This document shows positions 43,285 through 51,471 of a DNA stretch of 64,000 nucleotides, in pieces. A program made the position numbers and the translations under genes. The stretch is from JAITMY01 sp031549685 (GTDB lineage: Bacteria; Bacteroidota; Bacteroidia; Bacteroidales; UBA932): the NCBI GenBank assembly GCA_031549685.1, contig JAVBPG010000042.1:20173-84172 (forward strand). Reading direction: 5' to 3'. Each line of letters starts with the position of its first letter. The stretch's first letter is position 1. The notes below the pieces were generated by a model that was not told where the DNA came from, made no database searches, and worked only from the letters and a program-made list of their open reading frames with translations.

Positions 43285-43400
43285 TATGCGAGTTTGTAAA
43301 GTTTATATAGTCTATAAAGTTTCTAAAGTTTGTAAAGTGTATAAAGTTTCTGAAGTTAAAGAGTTGTCATCCACAATTCTCCATTCTCCATTATTCATTC
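43285..43400. repeat. 9-base TAAAGTTT tract and CATTCTC heptamers
   Basis: Positions about 43288-43352 are imperfect 9-base units (TATAAAGTT, TCTAAAGTT, TGTAAAGTG). Positions 43377-43401 are CATTCTC-type units that run into the stop codon of the carbonic anhydrase gene. Confidence 0.8.
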
Positions 43401-43912
43401 TCTTTGTACCAATCTTTATACATCAGGTAGCCCTGCGCATTCTTTACAATCATTTTTTCGACGTCCTCGGGGGCAATGCTTTTTACCTTTTTGGCTGGTA
43501 CGCCGGCGTAAATGCTGTAGGGCTCCAGCTGTGCGTTGCTCAGCACCACCGAGCTTGCGGCAATGATGCTGTTGTCGGCAACGGCGGCGTTGTCCATGAG
43601 CGTGGAGCCCATGCCCACCAGCACGTTGTGGCCCACCGTGGCGCCGTGAATATTGCACAGGTGCCCCACCGACACGTAGTCGCCAATGCGCACCACCGAG
43701 CGCTCGTAAAGCGTGTGCAGCACCGAGTTGTCCTGTATGTTGACGTTGTTGCCGATGATGATGGGGTTGACATCGCCGCGCAGCACTGCGCCGTACCAAA
43801 TGCTGCAGTTGTCGCCAATGGTTACATCGCCGATAAGGACGGCGGTTTCGGCAATAAAACAGTTTTTGCCGATTTGCGGGGTCTTACCGCGAAGCGTTTT
43901 TATTAAAGCCAT
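43391..43912 (-). CDS. Gamma carbonic anhydrase family protein
   Basis: A 173-residue left-handed beta-helix protein of hexapeptide repeats. The metal-binding histidines lie in NVNIQDNSVLHT, YVSVGHLCNIHGATVG. Length is normal for the gamma-CA/YrdA group. Activity is not assured from sequence. The stop codon region overlaps a CATTCTC repeat, and the gene is preceded by a 329-base repeat region. Confidence 0.9.
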   Translation of the reverse strand: MALIKTLRGKTPQIGKNCFIAETAVLIGDVTIGDNCSIWYGAVLRGDVNPIIIGNNVNIQDNSVLHTLYERSVVRIGDYVSVGHLCNIHGATVGHNVLVGMGSTLMDNAAVADNSIIAASSVVLSNAQLEPYSIYAGVPAKKVKSIAPEDVEKMIVKNAQGYLMYKDWYKENE

Positions 43913-44241
43913 GTTGTTGAATTACAAATTACGAATTACGAATTACGGTATTGTTAAGTTAATATAGATTCCATGATTTACAGCACTTGATGGTTATGTC
44001 ATCCTGAGCAAGGCGAAGGATCTCAAGTTCGCACAGGGCTTCATATTCACAACATGAGATTCTTCGCTTCGCTCAGAATGACAAGGGTTCGATTTTTATT
44101 AAAATCTACACCAAATTAACAATACCCGAATTACAAATTACGAATTTAGCCAGATGCAGGGGGGCCATGCTGCTCAGCATTGCCGATTGCCTACTGCTAC
44201 TGCCTACTTGTCTTTACTGCCTACTGCAAGCTGCCTACTTG
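43913..44241. repeat. Repeat-filled intergenic region
   Basis: No gene is seen. It contains ATTACGA heptamers (43922-43946, and again near 44128-44150), then a long inverted repeat with 30-base arms at 43998-44027 and 44053-44082 (TCATCCTGAGC...GATCTCAAG family, about 25 of 30 bases pairing). It ends in a CAGTAGGCAG-type tract read in reverse at about 44183-44242. Confidence 0.75.
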
Positions 44242-44847
44242 TTAATGCATCCTTGCGCCCGTCATCAGAATAAACTCCTCGCGGGTTTTTTGCTGCGTCA
44301 TAAAGGGGCCGGTAAAGGCCGATGTGGTGGTTACGGAGTTCTGCTTTTCCACGCCGCGCATCTGCATGCACATGTGCGCCGCCTCAATAATTACGGCCAC
44401 GCCAAGCGGTTGCAGCGCCTCCTGAATGCAGTCGCGGATTTGCACTGTGAGCCTTTCCTGCACCTGCAGGCGGCGGGCAAAGGCATCGACCACGCGGGTA
44501 ATTTTGCTCAGGCCGGTAATGTAGCCGTTGGGGATGTAGGCCACGTGCGCCTTGCCGTAAAAGGGCAGCAGGTGGTGCTCGCACATGGAGAACAGCTCAA
44601 TGTCTTTTACCAAAATCATCTGCTTGTACTCCTCCTTAAACTTGGCGGAATTGATGATATCGAAGGGATTTTGGGCGTAGCCCTGCGTCATAAAAAGCCG
44701 CGATTTGGCAACGCGCTCGGGCGTTTTTTGCAGGCCCTCACGCGCGCTGTCCTCGCCCATCAAGTCCAGAATGGCCTTCACATGCTTGCCGATGGCGTCA
44801 ACTTTTTCTTGGTTGAAAGAATCGATTCTTTCGTAGTGTTCTGTCAT
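44242..44847 (-). CDS. folE: GTP cyclohydrolase I
   Basis: A 201-residue enzyme making 7,8-dihydroneopterin triphosphate for folate and other pterins. The Zn site is in MCEHHLLPFYGKAHVAYIP (Cys, His). RRLQVQERLTVQI and HMCMQMRGVEKQNSVTTTSAF follow. Length is normal. The promoter at 44867-44874 overlaps the divergent mqnB promoter. Confidence 0.95.
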   Translation of the reverse strand: MTEHYERIDSFNQEKVDAIGKHVKAILDLMGEDSAREGLQKTPERVAKSRLFMTQGYAQNPFDIINSAKFKEEYKQMILVKDIELFSMCEHHLLPFYGKAHVAYIPNGYITGLSKITRVVDAFARRLQVQERLTVQIRDCIQEALQPLGVAVIIEAAHMCMQMRGVEKQNSVTTTSAFTGPFMTQQKTREEFILMTGARMH

Positions 44848-44853
44848 TTTTCG

Positions 44854-44882
44854 TATCTTTGGGTTACAAATTTACAAAAATA
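44854..44882. promoter_or_regulatory. Overlapping divergent promoters of folE and mqnB
   Basis: TATCTTTG on the plus strand (44854-44861) would start mqnB transcription near 44868. The minus strand reads TAAATTTG (44867-44874), and TATTTTTG at 44875-44882 is a second candidate, so folE could start near 44860. The two -7 boxes are 5 bases apart, so polymerases cannot bind both at once. Confidence 0.5.
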
Positions 44883-44891
44883 AATCAGCAA

Positions 44892-45536
44892 ATGCAGCTT
44901 TTGGTTGTAGCCGCCACCGAGCTTGAATTAAGCGCTGTGAAAAAGCGTTTAGCGAATGTTCCTAACGTTGATTTTGCAGCTACAGGTGTGGGCATGTTGG
45001 CTACTGCGTATACGCTTACCAAGTTGCTTTCGCAAAAAAAATACGATTGGGTTTTTAATGTAGGAATCGCCGGAGCATTTTCCGAAAAAATGAGATTGGG
45101 TGAGGTGGTAGCTGTTAAGAATGAGTCGATAGGTGACAGTGGTGTTGAAAATGCTGAGGGGGTTATAGCTGCTTATCCAAAAGAATTGCAAAGTGATGTG
45201 GTGTTAAATTGCCCCTATGTAAACGAATTTTCTACTTTGGAAAACGTTCAGCAAGCAAATGGCACAACTGTAAACCTGTTGACCGAAAATGAAATGAGAG
45301 TTGCGCAGCGTAGCGGTTCTGCCGATGTGGAAACAATGGAAGGCGCCGCGTTTTTTTACGTTTGTAAAAAAGAAAATGTAAATTTTTTGCAGCTAAGAGG
45401 CATTTCAAATCGAGTGGGGGAGCGCGATAAGGCGAAGTGGAAAATAGCAGAAGCGATGGAGAGTGTGAGTGATTTATTAGTACGTTGTCATTCCGCGCTT
45501 GATGCGGAATCCCCAAATCGGGAGATTGCGGATTAA
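44892..45536 (+). CDS. mqnB: Futalosine hydrolase (menaquinone pathway)
   Basis: A 214-residue nucleosidase of the futalosine route to menaquinone. It has QLLVVAATELELSAV, NVGIAGAFSEKMRLGEVVAV (a family mark), GDSGVEN and ADVETMEGAAFFYVC (substrate-binding Glu). It is AT-richer than its neighbours. The last 17 residues (RCHSALDAESPNREIAD) come from a dispersed repeat that begins at 45483. The start at 44892 is preferred over 44859, which overlaps the promoter. mqnD follows about 260 bases on. Confidence 0.85.
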   Translation: MQLLVVAATELELSAVKKRLANVPNVDFAATGVGMLATAYTLTKLLSQKKYDWVFNVGIAGAFSEKMRLGEVVAVKNESIGDSGVENAEGVIAAYPKELQSDVVLNCPYVNEFSTLENVQQANGTTVNLLTENEMRVAQRSGSADVETMEGAAFFYVCKKENVNFLQLRGISNRVGERDKAKWKIAEAMESVSDLLVRCHSALDAESPNREIAD

Positions 45537-45720
45537 GTCCGCAATGACAGCGCGCTATATAAGATGTTGTAAAACAAAGTGTTGATGTTGCCATGCTGAG
45601 CGAAGCGAAGCAATCTCAGGCTGTGCCAAAATGATAGCTGTACGAACTTGAGATGCTTCGCTTCACTCAGCATGACAAAGATTGCTTCGTCGTACCTCCT
45701 CGCAATGACGCCACGATTGA
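45483..45720. repeat. Dispersed repeats overlapping the mqnB 3' end
   Basis: The first element (45483-45548) is a TCATTCCGCGCTTGATGCGG...CCGCAATGACA inverted unit that supplies the mqnB tail. The second has arms at 45592-45619 and 45647-45676 (ATGCTGAGCGAAGCGAAGC type). It is followed by ATTGCTTCGTCGTACCTCC near 45683-45710. No gene is present. Confidence 0.8.
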
Positions 45721-45796
45721 GCGCGCTGTTTTAAATTTGTAAATTAACTACGTTGAGCTCGCAAGCTCGGTTGTACTTTGTAAATTGTCAATTAGA

Positions 45797-46630
45797 ATGA
45801 CTCTCGGATTTTCTCCCTGCCCCAACGATACCTTCATATTTCACGCCCTGCTGCACGGCCTGGTCGATACCGAGGGCCTGGCCTTTGAGGCGCACATCGC
45901 CGATGTGGAGGAGCTCAACACGCTGGCCCTGCAGGGTAAGCTGGAGGTTACCAAGCTCAGCTACGCGGCCTACACGCAGGTGGCCGGCAGCTACTTAATT
46001 CTCGATTCGGGCGGCGCGCTCGGGCGTGGCAACGGTCCGCTATTGGTTACAAAAAATGCAACGGAAATTACCGCTGATGCCCGCGTGGCCATTCCCGGAA
46101 AATATACCACGGCGGCCTTTTTGCTGCGCCTGGCCTTTCCGCAGCTGCGGCGTTGGGAGGAAATGCTTTTTTCGGATATTCCGCAGGCCGTTTTGCAGGG
46201 TCGGGCCGACGCCGGGGTGCTCATTCACGAGAGCCGCTTTACCTACGCGCAGCAGGGCTTGCGCCTGCTGGCCGACCTGGGCGCGGAGTGGGAAAAGCGC
46301 AGCGGGCTACCCATTCCGCTGGGTTGCATTTGCGTAAGGCGAAACCTGCCGCTTGAGCAGCAGCGGGCCTTTGCCCGGGTGCTGCGCCGCAGCGTGGAGT
46401 ACGCGTTGCGCAATCCTGCCGAAAGTCGTACATTTGTCAAGCGCCACTCGCAGGAGTTGAGCGACGAGGTTATTGATAAGCATATCGCTATGTTTGTTAA
46501 TGATTACACTTTGTCTCTTGGTGTGGAAGGAAAAAATGCCGTAGAAAGATTTTTTGCGGAAGCGACAAAGCGAGGTGTAGTGAAGGAAATGCCGGAGGAT
46601 GTTTTTTTAGAAAACAGTGAAGACAAGTAG
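45797..46630 (+). CDS. mqnD: 1,4-dihydroxy-6-naphthoate synthase (menaquinone pathway)
   Basis: A 277-residue periplasmic-binding-protein-like enzyme that makes dihydroxynaphthoate in the futalosine pathway. It opens TLGFSPCPNDTFIFHALLHG, and has VTKLSYAAYTQVAGSYLIL, GRGNGPLLV, AIPGKYTTAAFLLRLAF, GVLIHESRFTYA and LPIPLGCI. The conserved His of IHESRF is present. The start ATG at 45797 is preferred to TTG 45785. With mqnB it shows that menaquinone is made by the alternative pathway. Confidence 0.95.
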   Translation: MTLGFSPCPNDTFIFHALLHGLVDTEGLAFEAHIADVEELNTLALQGKLEVTKLSYAAYTQVAGSYLILDSGGALGRGNGPLLVTKNATEITADARVAIPGKYTTAAFLLRLAFPQLRRWEEMLFSDIPQAVLQGRADAGVLIHESRFTYAQQGLRLLADLGAEWEKRSGLPIPLGCICVRRNLPLEQQRAFARVLRRSVEYALRNPAESRTFVKRHSQELSDEVIDKHIAMFVNDYTLSLGVEGKNAVERFFAEATKRGVVKEMPEDVFLENSEDK

Positions 46631-46745
46631 GCAGTTTGCAGTAGCAGTAGGCAGTAAAGACAAGTAGGCAGTGGGCAATCGGCAATGTAGTGCAGCATGT
46701 TAACCATGCACTTGGCTGTATTTGTAATTCGTAATTCGTAATTGA
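46622..46745. repeat. GCAGTAG/AGGCAAT heptamers and GTAATTC heptamers
   Basis: GTAGGCAGTTTGCAGTAGCA and related words fill 46626-46690, overlapping the stop of mqnD. TAATTCG is repeated three times at about 46722-46742, directly before the hldD ATG. Confidence 0.8.
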
Positions 46746-46746
46746 T

Positions 46747-47712
46747 ATGGTAGTAGTAACAGGTGCCGCGGGGTTTATTGCCAGCTGCTTGGTGGGCATG
46801 CTCAACGAGCGTGGATACAACGACTTGGTGCTGGTCGATGATTTTTCGCACGAGGATAGAAGGGCCAACTACGAGGGCAAAAAGTACAGCGCGCTGGTGG
46901 AGCGCAGCCGCTTTTTCGGCTGGCTCAGGGAGCACCACCGCTACGTGCAGGGCATTTTTCACATGGGTGCGCGCTCGGCCACTACCGAGAGGAGTTGGGA
47001 TACGCTGGTGGATTTGAACCTGGGCTACTCGCAAAAAATGTGGAGCGCCTGCGTGGAGTACGGATTACCGCTCATTTACGCCTCCTCGGCTGCCACCTAC
47101 GGCGACGGCGCGCTGGGCTACTCCGACAGCCACGATTTGGTAGAAAAATTGCAACCGCTCAACCTCTACGGCAAATCGAAAAATGATTTTGACAAGTGGG
47201 CGTTGAAGCAAGAAAAATCACCGTTTTTTTGGGCGGGCCTGAAATTTTTCAACGTATATGGCCCCAACGAGTACCACAAGGGGCGCATGGCCTCCGTAAT
47301 TGTACACACGTTTGAGCAAATCAAGGCTACAGGTGGCATGAAGCTCTTCCGATCGCACAACCCCAAGTACGCCGACGGTGGCCAGCTGCGCGATTTTGTG
47401 TATGTAAAGGACCTGTGCGACGCCATGATTTTTCTCATGGAAAAGCGCCCGCAGTCGGGCCTGTACAACATGGGAACGGGCCAAGCGCGTACCTTCTTAG
47501 ACCTTGCACGTAACACGTTTAAGGCCATGGGTGCTCCCGAAAATATTTCGTACATCGACACTCCTATTGATATCCGCGACAAGTACCAGTATTTTACCGA
47601 AGCCGACATGAGCAAGCTGCGCAGCGCAGGATACACCAAGGAATTTACTTCGCTTGAGGCCGGTGTGGAGGATTATGTAAAAAACTACCTGATACCACAT
47701 AGGTACATGTAG
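46747..47712 (+). CDS. hldD: ADP-L-glycero-D-manno-heptose 6-epimerase
   Basis: A 321-residue short-chain dehydrogenase/reductase (also called rfaD) that makes the heptose donor for lipopolysaccharide inner core. The NADP site is VTGAAGFIASCLVGML (residues 4-19), IYASSAATYGDG precedes the catalytic Tyr-x3-Lys in NLYGKSKNDFD, and FNVYGPNEYHKGRMAS is highly specific to HldD. It complements kdsC in this window. A strong terminator follows at 47793-47825. Confidence 0.95.
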   Translation: MVVVTGAAGFIASCLVGMLNERGYNDLVLVDDFSHEDRRANYEGKKYSALVERSRFFGWLREHHRYVQGIFHMGARSATTERSWDTLVDLNLGYSQKMWSACVEYGLPLIYASSAATYGDGALGYSDSHDLVEKLQPLNLYGKSKNDFDKWALKQEKSPFFWAGLKFFNVYGPNEYHKGRMASVIVHTFEQIKATGGMKLFRSHNPKYADGGQLRDFVYVKDLCDAMIFLMEKRPQSGLYNMGTGQARTFLDLARNTFKAMGAPENISYIDTPIDIRDKYQYFTEADMSKLRSAGYTKEFTSLEAGVEDYVKNYLIPHRYM

Positions 47713-47792
47713 CAGGTAATGCGTGTTGGCCATCCTCCGCTGGCGGAGGTGCAAGGTAATTTGTAAGGTGTTTTGGAGGGTAGGGGTGTAAC

Positions 47793-47825
47793 AAAAACGG
47801 CTTGCCCACAGGGCAAGCCGTTTTT
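47793..47825 (+). terminator. Terminator of hldD
   Basis: The perfect 15-bp stem AAAAACGGCTTGCCC / GGGCAAGCCGTTTTT has a 3-base loop and a T run. It can also serve the convergent barrel gene ending at 47844. Confidence 0.92.
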
Positions 47826-47843
47826 TAGCATTTGGAAAACCTC

Positions 47844-48665
47844 TTAGAAGTAGAAGGCAAAGAAAATGTTGGCGGCAGGATTCCACATGTTAACTTTTGA
47901 AATATTGTTACCTGCGTTTACCGGCGTGGTGGTGCTTACCACCCTGTCCAGGTTGGCATCCCATGTCTCAACGGTGTGCTCGCCGCGACCGGTGCGGGTG
48001 TAAACGTAGTGCAGCGACATCTCGGCGCCTACCGAAAACTTGGGGGCAAAGAAAAATTCGGCGCCCAGAAATACGCCTGCCCCAAAGCCGAAGTTGTGGC
48101 TCACAAACCTCTCTGTGGTGCCGGGCTGCTGACCAAACTGCGGTGCATTTACGGGGTTGGCCGCCGTAATGGGGTTGCCGTAGGCGTACTCGTTTTTGGT
48201 ACGGCCCAGCGATGCCAGCAGCTCCGCCCCGTAGAAACCCTGTACGCGGCCCGAGCCGCGGCGCATTTCGGCGCCAAGGCGCAGCACAAAATCGTTAGTA
48301 AGGGCATTCCATGTATCTACCACCTCGGCTTGCGAAAGCGGGTCGGAGGCGCGCGCCGTTAAATCAGGAACGTAAGCACGGTCCTTATCATTGATGGTAT
48401 TCATGCCCAGGCCTACACGTAAAGCGAGGTTATCTTGCAAAAAGTATTTGGCGTACATGCCGTAGTTATTACCGCCCAATACGCCGTTACCGTTTACCTG
48501 GTTGTCGGCTTCGTCTATAAAGTTATTCACGTTAAAGAAAATGGGGCCGGCGCTAACCAGAAAGCCTATATCTCCGGCCTTGGGGAAGTATTGCTTGTCG
48601 TCCTGTGCCGACAGCGAACCTGCGCAGAACAGCGCAAGCAGCACAACGGATACTATTTTTTTCAT
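47844..48665 (-). CDS. Outer-membrane beta-barrel protein, unknown function
   Basis: A 273-residue exported protein (signal ends GSLSAQDD) with about eight to ten amphipathic strands (GDIGFLVSAGPIFF, NLALRVGLGM, VSHNFGFGAGVFLGAEFFF). It ends NIFFAFYF, as expected for an outer-membrane barrel. A -7 box is at 48691-48698 (minus TAATTTTG). The specific role is unknown. It is encoded just downstream of a lipoprotein gene that has its own promoter, so the two may be coordinated. Confidence 0.8.
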   Translation of the reverse strand: MKKIVSVVLLALFCAGSLSAQDDKQYFPKAGDIGFLVSAGPIFFNVNNFIDEADNQVNGNGVLGGNNYGMYAKYFLQDNLALRVGLGMNTINDKDRAYVPDLTARASDPLSQAEVVDTWNALTNDFVLRLGAEMRRGSGRVQGFYGAELLASLGRTKNEYAYGNPITAANPVNAPQFGQQPGTTERFVSHNFGFGAGVFLGAEFFFAPKFSVGAEMSLHYVYTRTGRGEHTVETWDANLDRVVSTTTPVNAGNNISKVNMWNPAANIFFAFYF

Positions 48666-48690
48666 TCTATTATTTCTCGTTTAATTATTA

Positions 48691-48698
48691 CAAAATTA
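48691..48698 (-). promoter_or_regulatory. -7 box of the 47844 barrel gene
   Basis: The minus strand reads TAATTTTG (TAnnTTTG). The transcript start near 48684 lies 19 bases before the ATG at 48665. Confidence 0.4.
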
Positions 48699-48714
48699 GT
48701 GCTGTCGGTAGCGA

Positions 48715-49353
48715 TTAGTAAACAACCGGCGTTGTGGGCTTGGGCGTAAAGTTGGTGTAAAGAATTTCCACCCTTACCTTCTTATACCCTTTAACGAAGC
48801 CGCCTTCGACGATGTGGTAGGTCGCTACGTTGAATGTGCCCTCTACATCACCGGCTTTGGGTTGCTTTTGAATGCCGTTGAAGGGTAAGGCTAAGATACT
48901 CACATTGGTGGGGATATATTGAGCATTAACCGGAACGCGAAGGCTAAAGGTGCCACCGGTGCCCACCTGTACTTTTTGCGTCCAGTCTCCGGCAACGTAG
49001 CTACCGCTGGCATCCTTAATGCCCAGGCCACCCTGACCCGGACCCGGACCCGGACCCGGAACCGGACCCGGAACCAGACCCGGATCGCCGTAGGGGATGC
49101 TGATCAGGAGCTCGGCGCCCGCGCTGGCGGGAACCAGGGCTAAGGTATCCTTTTGGTTACCCTGGTAGCTGGTATTTTTACTTTTGGCAGAGTCGGCAGG
49201 GTAGTATGCCACACCCTCCAAAAGTACCGTGTTGTCGGTGCTGCTCAAATCGGCGTTCAGGGGCGAAGCCTCGGGATCATCGGTACAAGCGTTAAAGGTT
49301 ACCACGGCGGCACCCATCAGTGCGAATGCGGCTAAAGCAAAAATTTTTTTCAT
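48715..49353 (-). CDS. Lipoprotein with PGPGPG linker
   Basis: A 212-residue lipoprotein (lipobox TFNAC, Cys23). Residues 24-90 and 110-212 look like beta-sandwich material (TGGTFSLRVPVNAQYIPTNV). Between them is a PGPVPGPGPGPGQGG linker encoded by a 6-base CCGGAC/GTCCGG repeat (49035-49085). The family is not recognised. Its promoter has a -33 element inside a perfect palindrome. It lies between two other envelope-protein genes. Confidence 0.7.
   Translation of the reverse strand: MKKIFALAAFALMGAAVVTFNACTDDPEASPLNADLSSTDNTVLLEGVAYYPADSAKSKNTSYQGNQKDTLALVPASAGAELLISIPYGDPGLVPGPVPGPGPGPGQGGLGIKDASGSYVAGDWTQKVQVGTGGTFSLRVPVNAQYIPTNVSILALPFNGIQKQPKAGDVEGTFNVATYHIVEGGFVKGYKKVRVEILYTNFTPKPTTPVVY
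49035..49085. repeat. Hexanucleotide tract encoding the PGPGPG linker
   Basis: ACCCGG units repeated about eight times, with two substitutions, within the reading frame. Slippage would lengthen or shorten the linker by two residues per unit without a frameshift. Confidence 0.85.
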
Positions 49354-49393
49354 TTTCTTTTGTTTGTTTAGTTAAAAAATATTTACAACGCGG

Positions 49394-49437
49394 CAAAGAT
49401 AGCATGAAATAAGCCAATGGTGCAAATATTTTGCACC
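49394..49437 (-). promoter_or_regulatory. Promoter and palindromic operator candidate of the PGP lipoprotein gene
   Basis: The minus strand has TATCTTTG (49401-49394) and, 21 bases upstream, TTTG (49426-49423). That -33 element lies inside the perfect palindrome GGTGCAAATATTTTGCACC at 49419-49437 (8-bp arms, 3-base spacer), a plausible regulator site. The transcript start near 49387 leads to the ATG at 49353. Confidence 0.55.
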
Positions 49438-49529
49438 ATAAATATGGCCTCAACCCCGCGCCGGCGCTATAAAGTGTAAAAACTCAGCCAGCTACGTTGT
49501 GCTATTTTTTTTGCTTGAAAAAGTTGCGC

Positions 49530-51239
49530 CTAAAAGTTGATGCGTACGCCAATGAACCCTGCAATGCCGCTGCTGGTGCGGTTGGGAAAAATATCGCTGT
49601 ACTTAGTAAAGGGAAGTTCGGAATCGCTGTCGTAGTTGTTGCGCACGCTGGGTGCGCCGTAGGCAAAAGCGCTCAGGCCGCCCACCAGCTGCAGCGGGTA
49701 GTAAATGTTGATGGCGGCGTTGATGCCGGCCTTGAAGTACATGGTTTCGAGCGAGTAATCTTCGAGCGAGTAATCCTGTACGGAGGCAAACTCAAAGCCC
49801 ATGCCCAGGTAGGGCGATAGCGAGAAGTTGCGCCAGAAGTAAAATCCTTTGCCCAGGCCAAAGCCTGCCCGCCAGAACAGGTAGCTGCCCGGATCGGCTA
49901 TGGTGGTTTCGTAGCGCGTAAGCTCGGCCTCTCCCTCGCCGTAGAGGTACAGCCCGGGCCAAATGCCCAGGTTGGCTATCCTGTTTACCAGCCACTCCAC
50001 GCGCAGCTTGGCACCCGATTGCGACGGCGCGCCCTCCTTGGACTGCAGGCCGGGGCCGTAGCCCAGCATGAGGCTCATGCCTGCATCGTTCTTTTGCTCC
50101 AGCGTCATGCCCTCCTCCACCTTGCCGCCGGCTACTTGGTAAAACCGGCTCTCCTCGCTTTTGCCCGTGGTTACCTTACGGTTGTCCACCACGCCCTTGC
50201 CCACGCGCACTACGGCTTTGCGCTTGGGCTGTATCTGCCCGCTGGCGTCGGCCACGTACTCGTTTACAAAGTAGCGCTGGTCGGTTTTCAGCCCTTCCTT
50301 TTTCCCAATTTTGGAGCGTATGGGGCTTAGCCCGCTCACGCCCGCCAGCACCTTAAACTGCGCCACTTGCTTTTCGAGCGCCTGCATGGCGCTGGCGTAT
50401 CCCTTGGCGTACAGCTGGTTGAGCAACTCCTCGCGCGATGCCACGCGCATGGCCATGCGCATCATGCTGCTGAGCCCGTTCTCGTTGGCCACGGTTTTTC
50501 CGGTCATAAGCGCGCTGGCTCCGGCGTTGGCCGATACCTGCGTTACGTACTCCAAGGCGAAGGGAATTTGGTCAAACCGCCTGATTTTGTCGGCCACCAC
50601 CTGGGCCGAGTCCCCCTCGTCAATCCACGCGTCGTAAATTTGCCCTTCGAGCTCATCGTTGTACTTGAGCTTAAATACGAAGGCGCGCACCGTGCTGTTC
50701 CACGAGTGCATGTCGGTTTCGGGCTTGGCCGAGTAGGCAATGCTGCTGTAGTCCAGCACCACCACAAAGGTTTTGGCGATGAGCTTGCTGCCGAAGTCCC
50801 TCAGCTCCTCGGTGCCGCGCTTGGTGCTAACGGCCAGGTTGTAGGCATCGTCGGTGGCGCTGAACTCGCCGCGCGAGTGAATGAGCGACATGCTCATCAG
50901 GCCGTTGGCTTGACGCACGTACCACTCCTTGATCTCGCTCCGGGCTACGTTTTGGCGGGTTAGCTCCGCCAAAACGAGCTGCCACGCCGTGCTCGACTTG
51001 TCGTTGCGGCTGAGCTGCCGTAGCATGAGCTCCTTGGTGGGGAGGTTGTTGTGGTAGAATTTCTGCTCCCCGGGGATTTTGGCAAAAGCCTGCGCCGACG
51101 AGGCGTCGTAGCTATCGCCATGCTTGAGCAGCAAAAAGTTGACGGTGGGCCTATCGTAGGCGGCGCTTTGCGCTTGCGCAGCGGCGGCGCAAAGCAGCAA
51201 GGCAAACAGGAGGGCTATACCACGCAGCGTTGTTTTCAC
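49530..51239 (-). CDS. Exported protein with C-terminal barrel, unknown function
   Basis: A 569-residue exported protein with a signal peptide ending AAAQAQS. Residues 25-330 look like a periplasmic domain of mixed structure (NLAVSTKRGTEELRDFGSKL, KTFVVVLDYSSIAYSA). Residues about 330-569 are a barrel-like region (LRVEWLVNRIANLGIWPGLYLYGEGEAEL, SLSPYLGMGFEFASVQDYSLEDYSLETMYF) ending GVRINF. I do not recognise the family. It is divergently arranged with the AraC regulator at 51472. Confidence 0.7.
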   Translation of the reverse strand: MKTTLRGIALLFALLLCAAAAQAQSAAYDRPTVNFLLLKHGDSYDASSAQAFAKIPGEQKFYHNNLPTKELMLRQLSRNDKSSTAWQLVLAELTRQNVARSEIKEWYVRQANGLMSMSLIHSRGEFSATDDAYNLAVSTKRGTEELRDFGSKLIAKTFVVVLDYSSIAYSAKPETDMHSWNSTVRAFVFKLKYNDELEGQIYDAWIDEGDSAQVVADKIRRFDQIPFALEYVTQVSANAGASALMTGKTVANENGLSSMMRMAMRVASREELLNQLYAKGYASAMQALEKQVAQFKVLAGVSGLSPIRSKIGKKEGLKTDQRYFVNEYVADASGQIQPKRKAVVRVGKGVVDNRKVTTGKSEESRFYQVAGGKVEEGMTLEQKNDAGMSLMLGYGPGLQSKEGAPSQSGAKLRVEWLVNRIANLGIWPGLYLYGEGEAELTRYETTIADPGSYLFWRAGFGLGKGFYFWRNFSLSPYLGMGFEFASVQDYSLEDYSLETMYFKAGINAAINIYYPLQLVGGLSAFAYGAPSVRNNYDSDSELPFTKYSDIFPNRTSSGIAGFIGVRINF

Positions 51240-51309
51240 TTTTTTTCGATAGATTGAAAAGCGAAGTTAGCAAGAATCGGCTGATTTTAAAATTTTAGGT
51301 GCGAGGAAG

Positions 51310-51449
51310 TTCTTGCGGCTACGCTCCGTGGCCCTCCGTATCTCCTTCATGCTACTCGGTGTAGAAATAAAATTGTTACGCAGAGAAATACGCTTGTCCC
51401 GCAGGGTGGGAGAGCGTTTGCCGAGTTGCACAGAGTTTTCTTACCTTTA
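51310..51449. repeat. Dispersed repeat carrying a promoter box, copy 1
   Basis: TACTCGGTGT, TCCCGCAGGGTGGGAGAG and CCGAGTTGCACAGAGTTTTC form a unit that ends in TACCTTTA at 51442-51449, 16 bases downstream of the CCGAG word. The next -7 box is thus part of the repeat. It is also the promoter of the AraC gene. Confidence 0.7.
51442..51449 (+). promoter_or_regulatory. -7 box of the AraC-family gene
   Basis: TACCTTTA. The transcript start near 51456 supports the ATG at 51472 rather than the upstream starts in the repeat. Confidence 0.45.
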
Positions 51450-51471
51450 CATTTTTTGCTACCCGCTTTTT

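Noticed and set aside
51313..51471. First 53 codons of the longest AraC-type frame
   Set aside because: They translate a dispersed repeat and precede the promoter box at 51442-51449.
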